Assembly (NCBI GenBank): GCA_964603615.1
Contig: CAZRVU010000019.1
Span: 1-36,389, forward strand
DNA length: 36,389 nucleotides
Direction of reading: 5' to 3'
From: JAAZMI01 sp964603615
GTDB lineage: Bacteria; Bacillota; Dethiobacteria; DTU022; UBA8154
This document shows positions 23,294 to 32,281 of this stretch, piece after piece. Position 1 is the stretch's first letter; every line of letters begins with the position of its first letter. Both the position numbers and the translations under genes were made by a program. The notes under the pieces were generated by a model, which had not been told where the DNA came from, ran no database searches, and was given only the letters and a program-made list of their open reading frames with translations.

Positions 23294-26137
23294 ATGAAAA
23301 GTGAAAAGAAGGGAAAGAGACTTAGGATGACCGTTAATCTTCCGCCTGTTTATGAACCGGCAAAGGTAGAGGACAAGATCTACCAGTTTTGGTTGGAGCA
23401 TGATTATTTTAGGGCTGGCAGGGAAAAGGGGAAAAAAACTTATACCATTGTTATTCCACCGCCCAATGTTACCGGCACTTTGCACATGGGCCATGCCCTG
23501 AACAATACGATTCAAGATGTGCTGATCAGATGGAGGCGGATGCAGGGTTATGATACGCTCTGGCTGCCGGGGACAGATCATGCCGGTATTGCTACGCAGA
23601 ATAAAGTGGAGGAACATCTGGCCCAGGAGGGCCTTTCGCGGTATGACGTGGGGCGGGAAAAATTTTTGGAGAAAGCTTGGGAATGGAAGGAAGAGTACCA
23701 CGCCCGTATTTTGCAACAGCTCTACAAGCTGGGCGTTTCCTGCGATTGGTCCCGTGAACGTTTCACGCTGGATGAAGGCTGTTCCCGTGCCGTGCGCGAG
23801 GTGTTTGTTTCCCTTTACGAAAAGGGTTTGATTTATAGGGGAGATTACCTGGTGAACTGGTGCCCCCGTTGCCACACGGCGATCTCCGATATCGAGGTGG
23901 AGCATGAAGAGAAGCCCTCCACCCTGACTCATATACGTTACCCGGGCCTGGGTTGGAAGGGCGGTATTGTGGTTGCTACTACCAGGCCGGAAACGATGCT
24001 GGGGGATACGGCGGTGGCCGTCCATCCGGAAGATGCACGTTACCGGGAATTGGTGGGCAAAAAAGTGATGCTGCCTCTTATGAACAGGGAGATCCCTATT
24101 GTTGCCGACGAATATGTCGATCCTTCTTTTGGTTCTGGAGCGGTGAAGATTACGCCGGCACATGACCCTAATGACTTTGCCCTGGGTCAGAGGCACGGGT
24201 TAGAAGTTATTAAGGCGATTGGCGAAAAGGGTGAAATTACTGCGGGGATGGGTAAATATGCCGGGATGGAGCGTTACGCGGCACGCCGGCAAATCGTCGA
24301 AGATCTGGAAAAACAGGGTTTCCTGGAAAAGATCGAAGATTATTCCCATGCCGTGGGACATTGCCAACGCTGCAAAACAGAGATAGAGCCTCTCGTTTCG
24401 TTGCAGTGGTTTGTAAAAATGAAACCGCTGGCCGGACCGGCGATGGAGTCGGTAGAGAAGGAGAAGATACGTTTTATTCCGGAGCGTTTTACACGCATTT
24501 ACCTGCACTGGATGGAAAATATCCGGGATTGGTGCATCTCCCGTCAGATCTGGTGGGGGCACCGTATTCCGGCCTGGTACTGCCCTTGCGGCGAGGTGAT
24601 CGTGGCAAGGGAAGATCCGGTGGAGTGCCCGTCCTGCGGCGGGACTGACTTGCAACGGGACACCGATGTGCTGGATACCTGGTTCAGCTCTGCCCTTTGG
24701 CCTTTTTCCACTTTGGGTTGGCCGGAGCAGACGGCCGATTTGCAACATTTTTTCCCGACCAGTGCACTGGTGACAGGTTATGATATTATCTCTTTCTGGG
24801 TGGCGCGCATGATTTTTATGTCCCTTTCCTTTATGGATGAGATCCCTTTTTCGGAAGTAGCTGTACACGGGCTGGTGCGCGATGCCACGGGAAGAAAAAT
24901 GAGCAAGTCGCTGGGCAACGGGGTTGACCCCCTGGAGGTCATTGCCCACTATGGCGCCGATACCTTGCGGTTTACGCTGATAACCGGTCAGGCTCCCGGT
25001 AATGACCAGCGTTTCCAGCCTGAAAATGTCGAGGCCAGCCGCAATTTTTCCAATAAAATTTGGAATGCTTCCCGCTATGTCCTCATGAATCTAAAGGATT
25101 TTCAGCCTGGCGAGCTGCCTAAGGTTTTAACCCGCCACGACCGCTGGATTTTGGCTAGTTTTAACCGGGTGACGGAGAAAACAACGGCGCTTTTGGCAGC
25201 TTATGAACTAGGAGAAGCGGCGCGGGCCGTCTATGATTTTATCTGGGGAGATTTTTGTGACTGGTATATTGAGCTCAGCAAAATATATCTTTATGGTGGG
25301 GAAGAAGCGGAAAAAAAGAGGGTTCGTTTGGTGCTTTATCATGTCCTCAAGGGTGCGCTAAGCCTTTTGCATCCCTTTATGCCTTTTATTTCCGAGGAAA
25401 TATGGCAGCACCTGCCAGGCTCTAATGCCAATGCCAACACCAATGCCAACACCAATGCCAATGCCAATGCCAATATAAAGAACTGTGCTGATGTCAATCC
25501 CAACACTGACACCAACGTTAACCTTAATACTAACATCAACACCAACACCGGCACCAGTACCAACACCGGCACCAGTACCTCCCTCGGCGGGGAGGAGAAG
25601 GCTTTATGTGTTTCACCCTGGCCGCAGTATAGCGCTGAACGGGTGGACGAAGAAGCCCGTCAGGAGATGGAGCTAATCCGGGCTGTGATCCGGGCTATAC
25701 GGAATCTGCGCAGCGAGGTGGGGCTACCACCCGGGCAAAAATCCCCGGTTATTTTTAGGGTTCCGCCTTCACTGCAGCCACTTTTACGGGAGGAGCAGGT
25801 TTTTGTAGAGAAACTGGCCTGGGTCGAGGGGATTACCTTTCTGCCAGAAGGAGCAGAAAAACCCCCGCAAGCATTAACGGCACTGGTCGATGAGTTAGAA
25901 GTGTACCTGCCCCTGACCGGGGTGATCGATCTGGAACAAGAAGTTTCCCGGCTAGAAAAAGAACTTAAGGGCACAGAAAAAGACCTGGCAAAAGCAGCGG
26001 CAAAAATCTCTAACCCCAATTTTATCCAGAAAGCGCCGCCGGAGATCGTGAAGAAAGAAAGAAATAAAAAAGAAGAGCTGGGCAGGAAATGTGAAAAAAT
26101 CAGCAGCCGGCTGGCGGAGCTGCGGAAGTTAGCCTAG
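23294..26137 (+). CDS. valS: Valyl-tRNA synthetase
   Basis: A 947-residue class I synthetase. HMGH (the HIGH motif) is near residue 65, the editing domain carries GSGAVKITPAHDPNDF, KMSKS is near 535, followed by the helical anticodon domain and a C-terminal coiled-coil arm (LEQEVSRLEKELKGTEKDLAKA). It charges tRNA-Val and hydrolyses mischarged Thr. The start is uncertain: ATG at 23294 was taken, TTG 23291 and ATG 23330 are possible, and the best GGAG is rather far. It is about 60 residues longer than usual because of an Asn/Thr/Ala tract near residues 710-767 between EEIWQHLP and VSPWP. Confidence 0.96.
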   Translation: MKSEKKGKRLRMTVNLPPVYEPAKVEDKIYQFWLEHDYFRAGREKGKKTYTIVIPPPNVTGTLHMGHALNNTIQDVLIRWRRMQGYDTLWLPGTDHAGIATQNKVEEHLAQEGLSRYDVGREKFLEKAWEWKEEYHARILQQLYKLGVSCDWSRERFTLDEGCSRAVREVFVSLYEKGLIYRGDYLVNWCPRCHTAISDIEVEHEEKPSTLTHIRYPGLGWKGGIVVATTRPETMLGDTAVAVHPEDARYRELVGKKVMLPLMNREIPIVADEYVDPSFGSGAVKITPAHDPNDFALGQRHGLEVIKAIGEKGEITAGMGKYAGMERYAARRQIVEDLEKQGFLEKIEDYSHAVGHCQRCKTEIEPLVSLQWFVKMKPLAGPAMESVEKEKIRFIPERFTRIYLHWMENIRDWCISRQIWWGHRIPAWYCPCGEVIVAREDPVECPSCGGTDLQRDTDVLDTWFSSALWPFSTLGWPEQTADLQHFFPTSALVTGYDIISFWVARMIFMSLSFMDEIPFSEVAVHGLVRDATGRKMSKSLGNGVDPLEVIAHYGADTLRFTLITGQAPGNDQRFQPENVEASRNFSNKIWNASRYVLMNLKDFQPGELPKVLTRHDRWILASFNRVTEKTTALLAAYELGEAARAVYDFIWGDFCDWYIELSKIYLYGGEEAEKKRVRLVLYHVLKGALSLLHPFMPFISEEIWQHLPGSNANANTNANTNANANANIKNCADVNPNTDTNVNLNTNINTNTGTSTNTGTSTSLGGEEKALCVSPWPQYSAERVDEEARQEMELIRAVIRAIRNLRSEVGLPPGQKSPVIFRVPPSLQPLLREEQVFVEKLAWVEGITFLPEGAEKPPQALTALVDELEVYLPLTGVIDLEQEVSRLEKELKGTEKDLAKAAAKISNPNFIQKAPPEIVKKERNKKEELGRKCEKISSRLAELRKLA
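25423..25582 (+). repeat. Microsatellite-like tract inside valS
   Basis: Units of AATGCC, AATGCCAACACC and later an 18-bp unit coding NTGTST (two exact tandem copies near 25540-25577) follow one another in frame. The tract encodes an Asn-rich run with alternating Ala and Thr. The flanking sequence is normal ValS, so it is an expansion within a surface loop of the anticodon-binding domain. Confidence 0.85.
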
Positions 26138-26270
26138 CACCGGCTTCCTGGTTATCTGCAACAATATGCTGCTTGACGCTGCAAACATATCTAAATGCTC
26201 TAAGTGCCAACCAGGCATTATTTGCAACAATATGCCGCTTAACAACTTAAGCGCGCCGGGGGTGTTATCA

Positions 26271-27587
26271 TTGAATTATGAACAGGCTTTGGCCTGGATT
26301 CATGGTATCGCTAGATTTGGCATGAACCAGGGTTTACAGCGAATTGAAAAGTTATTGGATCGTTTAGGAAATCCCCACCAGAAATTAAATTTTTTGCATA
26401 TTGGCGGTACAAACGGGAAAGGTTCCATTGCCGCTTTTGCTGCCGCTGTTCTTGAAGCCGCTGGCTACCGGGTGGGGCTATATACCTCGCCCTACCTGGA
26501 GAAGTTTACCAACCGCATGGCGATCAATGGCCAGGATATTGCTCCGGGGCGGCTCGTTGAATTGGTTGAAATCGTTAAACCCTATGTGGCCGAAATTGCG
26601 GCCGATCCTGCCTGCGGTCACCCCACTGAATTTGAGGTGGTGACGGCGCTGGCGCTAACCTATTTTGCGCAAGAATCTCCCGATCTCGTCGTCCTCGAGG
26701 TAGGTTTAGGCGGGCGCTTGGATGCTACCAACACCGTTAATCCCCTGGTCACGGCGATTAGCACGATCAGCCTCGAGCATACCCATGTTTTGGGCCCTAG
26801 CGTAGAGGCTGTTGCCCGGGAAAAAGCCGGTATTATCAAAGAAGGCAGTGCAGTGGCTACCCAGGCCCGCGGGACTGCCTTGGAAGTGATTGCCGCTACC
26901 TGTTTTCAGAAAAATGTTCCGCTTTACCGTTTGGGCGTGGATTTTCGAGCAGAAAAAACATCTGGCAATTTGGAAGGGCAAACCTTCGATTATTACGGGC
27001 TGCAGCACCGTTTTCCTCAATTGCGCATTGGCCTGCTGGGGAGCTACCAGGTGAATAACGCCGCGCTGGCGCTGGCTGCGCTGGAGCTTTTGGAGAAAAA
27101 AGGTTATCCCTGGCCGGTAGAAGCTATTTACGAAGGCTTGTTACACGCAAAATGGCCCGGCCGCCTGGAGATCTTGCAGCGCGAACCGCTGGTGGTTGTG
27201 GATGGCGCTCATAATATGGAGGCTTTTCAAAATTTGAAAGCGGTTTTGCAACATGAATTTTCTTACCGGCGCTTGATTCTGGTTTTGGGACTTTTGAGCG
27301 ATAAGGCACGGGAGGAGATTTTGGCTGAAATATTGCCGCTGGCCGATGTTCTCATTCTTACGGAACCTAATAGCCCGCGTGCCGCTAAGGCGCAGGTTTT
27401 GGAGAGAAGCGCACGGGAAATCATGTCGGGGCCGGTTTATGCCCGCGCTGATATTACAGAGGCCGTGCAGCTCGCTCTTTCCCAAGCAGAGGCGTCGGAT
27501 TTGGTTTTAATTGCCGGCTCCTTGTATTTAATCAGCGATGTTCGCTTGCTTTTTAAGGAAAATTTTCAGCTATTAACGGATGTTTGA
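26271..27587 (+). CDS. folC: Folylpolyglutamate synthase / dihydrofolate synthase
   Basis: A 438-residue Mur-ligase-type protein. P-loop GGTNGKGSIAAF is near residue 45, SPYLEKFTNRM and EVGLGGRLDATN follow, and the C-terminal domain has WPGRLEIL and DGAHNMEA. It adds glutamate to (dihydro)folates. I chose TTG at 26271 (LNYEQALAWIHG) behind GGGGGTG; the frame is open back to an ATG at 26166, but that part lacks family similarity and contains a duplicated stretch. It lies 133 bp after valS, probably in one unit, a neighbourhood common in Firmicutes. Confidence 0.94.
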   Translation: MNYEQALAWIHGIARFGMNQGLQRIEKLLDRLGNPHQKLNFLHIGGTNGKGSIAAFAAAVLEAAGYRVGLYTSPYLEKFTNRMAINGQDIAPGRLVELVEIVKPYVAEIAADPACGHPTEFEVVTALALTYFAQESPDLVVLEVGLGGRLDATNTVNPLVTAISTISLEHTHVLGPSVEAVAREKAGIIKEGSAVATQARGTALEVIAATCFQKNVPLYRLGVDFRAEKTSGNLEGQTFDYYGLQHRFPQLRIGLLGSYQVNNAALALAALELLEKKGYPWPVEAIYEGLLHAKWPGRLEILQREPLVVVDGAHNMEAFQNLKAVLQHEFSYRRLILVLGLLSDKAREEILAEILPLADVLILTEPNSPRAAKAQVLERSAREIMSGPVYARADITEAVQLALSQAEASDLVLIAGSLYLISDVRLLFKENFQLLTDV

Positions 27588-27679
27588 AGCTATCCTTTTA
27601 ACTATTCTGGTTCAGTAATTATGAACGTTTTGGTTTGATGTCTTGTGTTCATCGTCCAGGATGATAAACTTACTGCCAA

Positions 27680-27838
27680 CTATTCATGGGCGTGCCGGTA
27701 GGCGATTAGCACCAACTCCTGTTCTTCTTCCTGTTTTTTTGAGGTGCCGGCAAGGCTATTTAATGATTTTTCGGCCTCTTTTAGTTTTTGCAGTTCTTTT
27801 TCACTGAGATCTGCCAGGGGATATTGTCCACAAGTCAT
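27680..27838 (-). CDS. Small uncharacterised protein (52 residues)
   Basis: An excellent Shine-Dalgarno (AAGGAGG) precedes the ATG at 27838. The product begins MTCGQYPLADLSEKELQKL and is a charged amphipathic helix (about residues 12-45) with Glu/Lys/Gln. There is no membrane segment. It resembles small helical regulators or assembly factors but I recognise no family. The frame continues upstream to 27976, but that extension would cover the promoter and palindrome region and is unlikely to be translated. It is divergent from the HTH gene at 28039. Confidence 0.6.
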   Translation of the reverse strand: MTCGQYPLADLSEKELQKLKEAEKSLNSLAGTSKKQEEEQELVLIAYRHAHE

Positions 27839-27952
27839 TTTGTTTCCTCCTTGGTGCATATTATTAAAAGCAAATTTATTATCTGTTAGGCGGGCAACTT
27901 TTATACAGCATTGTATAGGATTGTTTAAAAAACAGGGGAGCGGGCAAACTAG

Positions 27953-27984
27953 TTGACATGATATTGCCATTGGCAATATATAAT
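27953..27984 (+). promoter_or_regulatory. Promoter with palindromic operator between divergent genes
   Basis: TTGACA (27953-27958) is followed by TATATA/TATAAT (27977-27984) with 18-20 bp spacing. The spacer holds ATATTGCCATTGGCAATAT (27961-27979), a perfect inverted repeat with 9-bp arms about one central base. A dimeric repressor bound here would block the promoter. It reads toward the HTH gene; the small divergent gene starts 115 bp away. Confidence 0.65.
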
Positions 27985-28038
27985 TTTAGCACGGGGGGTG
28001 TGGTGCCGGTCCTCTTTTAAAAAACGACTGGCAATGAG

Positions 28039-28233
28039 ATGCACGATCAGGAATATTTAACACCGGAAGAGGCTTCGAAATATCTCCGGCTTTCTTTGGG
28101 CAGTATTTATAAATTTATTCAACAAAATGATTTGCCTGCTTCCCCGGAAGGACGTTCCTGGAAAATTAAACGTTCTGCTATCGAGGAGTTTTTAAATACC
28201 TGGGGTGAAAGGGAAGAGTTCCCGGATCATTAG
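28039..28233 (+). CDS. Excisionase-type helix-turn-helix protein
   Basis: A 64-residue protein with the HTH_17/excisionase pattern: YLTPEEASKYLRLSLGSIYK, then a turn with GRSWKIKRSAIEEFL. Such proteins bind DNA through a MerR-like winged helix. There is no integrase or phage gene nearby, so a regulatory role is likelier than excision. The upstream promoter has a palindrome that could be its own operator (inference). The Shine-Dalgarno is poor. Confidence 0.8.
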   Translation: MHDQEYLTPEEASKYLRLSLGSIYKFIQQNDLPASPEGRSWKIKRSAIEEFLNTWGEREEFPDH

Positions 28234-28502
28234 CCCAAAGAGAATGTAAGCACCCTAAAAATAGATGCTTGGAACAATAAAAAGGGGAGGAAACCTGTAC
28301 ACAGTAGCCGGGGTAAAATCCTGTCTTTACAAAAATGTTTTCATCCTTCGAAAAAATGTCATTCCGCTTAAAATGCTGTTGCCCTGCAGTCCTGGTAGTT
28401 GACGGCGGGAACCAAAAGGTTAATTTAGGGCTCTAGGGCCTATCCCGGCTTGGAAACGGAAATGTTGTACACAGTGGTAGATAGTGAAAAGAGGGCGATC
28501 CA

Positions 28503-30827
28503 ATGAAAATACCGCAAAAATATGCTGAATTAGCCAGGCTGGTTCAAAAGCAGGCTGATACAATAGTATCTCCGGAGGATTTATTTCGATTCGCAGAAAA
28601 GATGGAGAACGTGGAACCCAGTGAAAACGCTTTGAAGGTGGCTGCCGGCCGCTATTTTCGCCGCAATGAAGAAGGGGAGATCTGCGAAGACTGGCCGGGC
28701 ATGCTGGAACGGGTGGCCCGGGATATCGCCACCGGTGAGGACGGGGAAGTTGATGAGGACCTGGCCTATATTTTTAAAAAAGTGATGGCTGCCGGGCTTT
28801 TTTTCCCCAATAGCCCCACCTTGATGAATGCGGGAACGCCGGTTCAGCAGTTGCAGGCTTGCTTTGTCCTGCCCATTGGGGATTCCATGGAGAGCATCTT
28901 TGAAACGCTGAAACAATCCGCCCTCATCCAGAAAAGCGGCGGCGGGATTGGTTATTTCCTGGGAAAGATCCGGCCGAAAGGTGCGATTGTGCACAGCACC
29001 GGGGGACAGGCTTCCGGGCCGCTTTCTTTTCTCTCCGTTTATGACAAAGTGAGCGGTGAAATCCGGCAAGGGGGGCGCAGGCGCGGTGCAAGCCTGGCGA
29101 CCTTGAACTATGACCATCCGGATATCATGGAATTTATCGACAGTAAGCGCGCAGGCAGGGCGCTAAGCAATTTTAATCTTTCCGTGCGGGTGGACGACAA
29201 CTTTATGACTGCTGTGGAAAAAGGCGAGGAATATGCCCTGCTCGATCCCCGCAGCGGGGAACCGACCGGGGAAAAACTGTCTGCCAGGCAGGTTTTTGAT
29301 CGCCTCGTCGAGAATGCGTATCACAGCGGGGAACCGGGCCTTTTATTTGAGGAGGCTCTCAACGCCGAAAACCCCACACCGCATCTCGGAAGAATAGAAG
29401 CAACCAATCCTTGCGGTGAACAGCCACTTTTGCCTTACGAAAGCTGCAATTTAGGGAGTATCAACCTGGCAAGGTTGCTCAAAGAGGAAGGGGAGGGACG
29501 GTTTGTCCCGGATTGGAAAAAAATACGTTTGGTTACCTGGATCGCGACTATTTTTCTTGACCGGGTCATAGATCGTAATAGAGCGCCGTTGGCCCAGATT
29601 GATCAAATTTCACGGGGAAATCGCAAGATAGGTCTAGGCATCATGGGCCTGGCCCAGTACCTGATCCGGCAGGGGGTTCCCTATAATACGGAAGAAGGGT
29701 TGGCGCTGGCAGAACAAGTGATGAAAGAGATCGCCGTGCAATCTAAGGTGGCCTCCCGGCAGCTCGCTTTGGAAAAAGGGAACTTCCCCAATTTTGCCGG
29801 TTCGGTTTGGGACCGGTTGCAACTGCCGCAGCGCAATGCCACGACGACTACGATTGCGCCGACCGGCTCTTTATCAATTTTTGCCGATGCTTCCCCCAGT
29901 GCCGAACCTCTTTTTGGGGTCGGTTTCGCCCGCAATATTTTGGATGGACGCATCGTGCAGGTGGATCACATTTTTGAGGAGATGTGGCAGGCACGTTTTG
30001 GGGAAGAGCTGCCGGCGGCGTTAAGGGAGGAGATCGGCGAAAAAGGCCCGGAGGGGATTAGCCAGCTTACCGCAATTCCTGAGGATTGGCGTGGACTGTT
30101 CCTCTGTGCGCATGATATTTCGCCTCTGGAACATATCCGCATGCAGGCCTCCTTGCAGAAATGGGTGGATAATGCCGTTTCCAAAACAATTAACGCTCCG
30201 GAAGATGCCACCCTGGAAGATTGCCGTGAAGCATTACTCCAGGCCTGGCACCTTGGCGCTAAGGGAATTACTTATTACCGTGACGGTTCCAGGGAGGAGC
30301 AGGTCATTACCTCTACTGCAGACCGGCGGAAAAAGCAGGAGGCTAAGGGCGCAGTGCCGCGGGGGCGGCCTGAAACCACTTACGGGCAAACTACCCGTAA
30401 ACGCATTGGCTTCTGCGGGAAACTGTATGTTACAGTGAATAAAGAGGTTATGGAGGATGGCACGGAGCAAGTTTGCGAGGTTTTTACCTCCGTTGGCGAG
30501 GAGGGTTGCCCTCCTTTGTCCAACGCGCTGGCCAAGATCATCTCCATCTCCATCCGTGCGGGCGTGGATATCGATGAGATTATTGAAAAACTGCGGGAAG
30601 AAAAGTGCCCCTCTTGTATCATGCATCCGGAAACGACGGTCCTTTCCTGCACGGATTTTATCGGACAGGAGCTAGCCAAGGCAGCCCAAAGGAAAATCCC
30701 TTACCGCCTGAATGCTGCCGGGGGCCCTAAAAATATCCGGATCTGTGGTGCATGCAAAATCGGTTACATGATCCCCGATGCGCAGTGTAGCTACTGTGAT
30801 TACTGCGGTTATACGACCTGCGGGTAG
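28503..30827 (+). CDS. nrdJ: Adenosylcobalamin-dependent (class II) ribonucleoside-diphosphate reductase
   Basis: A 774-residue protein. The N-terminal region ends in FFPNSPTLMNAGTP and QACFVLPIGDSMESI (substrate-site Cys); the barrel carries NPCGEQPLLPYESCNLGSINL near 302 with the thiyl-radical Cys, and PTGSLSIFADASPSAEP. A TSCPD domain (about 630-720, FTSVGEEGCPP...KCPSC) and a Cys-rich tail (CGACKIGY...CSYCDYCGYTTCG) follow. It makes deoxynucleotides using B12 rather than oxygen. The ATG follows a GAGGGCGA site. No cobalamin riboswitch or NrdR box pair is seen in the 269 bp upstream, which otherwise hold nothing I can name. Confidence 0.95.
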   Translation: MKIPQKYAELARLVQKQADTIVSPEDLFRFAEKMENVEPSENALKVAAGRYFRRNEEGEICEDWPGMLERVARDIATGEDGEVDEDLAYIFKKVMAAGLFFPNSPTLMNAGTPVQQLQACFVLPIGDSMESIFETLKQSALIQKSGGGIGYFLGKIRPKGAIVHSTGGQASGPLSFLSVYDKVSGEIRQGGRRRGASLATLNYDHPDIMEFIDSKRAGRALSNFNLSVRVDDNFMTAVEKGEEYALLDPRSGEPTGEKLSARQVFDRLVENAYHSGEPGLLFEEALNAENPTPHLGRIEATNPCGEQPLLPYESCNLGSINLARLLKEEGEGRFVPDWKKIRLVTWIATIFLDRVIDRNRAPLAQIDQISRGNRKIGLGIMGLAQYLIRQGVPYNTEEGLALAEQVMKEIAVQSKVASRQLALEKGNFPNFAGSVWDRLQLPQRNATTTTIAPTGSLSIFADASPSAEPLFGVGFARNILDGRIVQVDHIFEEMWQARFGEELPAALREEIGEKGPEGISQLTAIPEDWRGLFLCAHDISPLEHIRMQASLQKWVDNAVSKTINAPEDATLEDCREALLQAWHLGAKGITYYRDGSREEQVITSTADRRKKQEAKGAVPRGRPETTYGQTTRKRIGFCGKLYVTVNKEVMEDGTEQVCEVFTSVGEEGCPPLSNALAKIISISIRAGVDIDEIIEKLREEKCPSCIMHPETTVLSCTDFIGQELAKAAQRKIPYRLNAAGGPKNIRICGACKIGYMIPDAQCSYCDYCGYTTCG

Positions 30828-30865
30828 GAGGGGGTAGGGGTAAAATGATTTTCATACAAGGTTAA

Positions 30866-30893
30866 TTACTGCGGTTACACTATTTGCAGGTAG
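30866..30893 (+). repeat. Degenerate copy of the 3' end of nrdJ
   Basis: This 28-bp stretch matches the last 28 bp of nrdJ (30800-30827) at about 23 positions, including the stop. It would read YCGYTICR-stop against YCGYTTCG-stop. It looks like a short duplication that has decayed. Confidence 0.55.
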
Positions 30894-30962
30894 TCACTGT
30901 TGTATTTTTACCGGAAAAAACCATAATATTGAATGGTTGTTACCTATTTTTTTTGCTTGGCG

Positions 30963-31003
30963 TGTTCTCGTTCGATGGCCACGTTATTATACGAACGAGA
31001 ACA
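30963..31003. promoter_or_regulatory. 12-bp perfect inverted repeat between nrdJ and the F420-ligase-like gene
   Basis: TGTTCTCGTTCG and CGAACGAGAACA flank a 17-bp loop. There is no T-run, so it may be an operator or an RNA hairpin rather than a simple terminator. The GAAC/GTTC elements recall SOS boxes, but the spacing does not fit LexA. Confidence 0.5.
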
Positions 31004-31108
31004 TGTTCCAGCTTGCAGGTTTTGTTGGTAGCCAAAGCATTTCAGGTATTTAAGGTATCTAAGTTAAGGTAATATATTGATAAAAGGATGATGGGGGGAG
31101 GTTGGAAA

Positions 31109-32281
31109 TTGAGCTTGCCGGAATATCTTGGCCCCAGTGCTTTGGGGATTAAAATGGGTATTATTTTGCCCGGTTGCGATCTAAGCGGCGAAATTTTAGA
31201 ATGCATGTTAAAACTGGATAGGGATGGCTTACTGGCAAACCGGGATGCGCTTTGTATTACGGAATCTGTGCTGGCCCGTTCCCAGAATAATTTTGTGACG
31301 ACTGCGGAGGTGGCTGCCGAGGTTAGGAATAAAATGTCTCTTGAGCCTACACAAAAAATTGGTGTTCTTTTCCCCATTGCCAGCCGGAACCGTTTTAACC
31401 TTGTTTTGGCCGGAATTGCTGCAGCCGTTCCCCGGGGAGAAGTGATCCTGCAGTTGTCGTACCCTTTTGATGAGGTGGGTAACCAGTTTATGGCCCCCGA
31501 AGCTGCCGAAAAATTGGAGGGGCAAACAGGGGGCTGTATCAGATTAGAAGATCTGGAAGATAGCTATTGTCATCCGGTGACCGGTATTAATTATTTAGAA
31601 TTGTACCGCCAGACCATTGCTCAAACTGGGGCGCGGCCAACAATATATTTATGCAACGATCCTTTAAAAATATTGGAATTTCATCCCCGGGCAGTGATTG
31701 CTGCAGATATTCATACACGGGAAAAAACGAGGGAACAACTGGCCCGGCATAGCCAAAACGTTGTGACCCTGCAAGACTTGTTTAATGACAGTATGCAGCG
31801 GGCCTGGTCGGAATGGGGGCTCTTGGGCAGCAATATGTCTACTGCAAACCAGATTAAGCTTGCACCCCGTGAAGCGGACAAATTTGCCCTGGCCCTGCAA
31901 GAACGGGTTTTCGAGGAAACGGGTAAAAAAGTGGAGATTATTGTGAACGGGGATGGCGCTTACAAGGATCCCGGCAGCGGTATCTATGAGCTGGCAGATC
32001 CGCGGCCGGTTTTTGGTGCGACGGCTGGAGTGAACAACCTGCGCCAGGGCCTGAAAATAAAATATCTAATCGATATTTATCACCAGGAAGGAAAATCGAA
32101 GGAGGAAATTGCCGCACTTTTAGCGGAGGAAGCTGCCAAGGAAAGGAAACAGGATTGCCTGGAATGGGGGGGCACGACCCCCCGGCGTTTGGAGGATGTC
32201 CTTGCCAGCCTGGCGGATCTAGTCAGCGGTTCGGCTGATGCCGGAACGCCGCTGGTGCTGATCAAGGGGATTGTTTCTTAG
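31109..32281 (+). CDS. F420-0:gamma-glutamyl ligase family protein, substrate unknown
   Basis: About 390 residues. The order of motifs matches the F420_ligase (CofE-type) family: an early ALCITESVLARSQ (family: VIVVTSKIVSKAEG-like), a central LCNDPLKILEFHP, then VNGDGAYKDPGSGIYELADPRPVF, with acidic and basic residues for metal and nucleotide. CofE adds glutamate to coenzyme F420-0, but many bacteria carry long divergent relatives of unknown role, and there are no other F420 genes here. TTG at 31109 was chosen because GGGGGAGG is 7 bp upstream; an ATG at 31088 would place that site inside the gene. Confidence 0.75.
   Translation: MSLPEYLGPSALGIKMGIILPGCDLSGEILECMLKLDRDGLLANRDALCITESVLARSQNNFVTTAEVAAEVRNKMSLEPTQKIGVLFPIASRNRFNLVLAGIAAAVPRGEVILQLSYPFDEVGNQFMAPEAAEKLEGQTGGCIRLEDLEDSYCHPVTGINYLELYRQTIAQTGARPTIYLCNDPLKILEFHPRAVIAADIHTREKTREQLARHSQNVVTLQDLFNDSMQRAWSEWGLLGSNMSTANQIKLAPREADKFALALQERVFEETGKKVEIIVNGDGAYKDPGSGIYELADPRPVFGATAGVNNLRQGLKIKYLIDIYHQEGKSKEEIAALLAEEAAKERKQDCLEWGGTTPRRLEDVLASLADLVSGSADAGTPLVLIKGIVS

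Noticed and set aside
28296..28477. TGTACACAGT repeated twice upstream of nrdJ as NrdR boxes
   Set aside because: The two copies are about 170 bp apart and lack the NrdR consensus; real NrdR boxes are about 31 bp apart.
28234..28502. Cobalamin riboswitch before the B12-dependent reductase
   Set aside because: No B12-box-like GCCACTG core or supporting stems in the right order could be seen.
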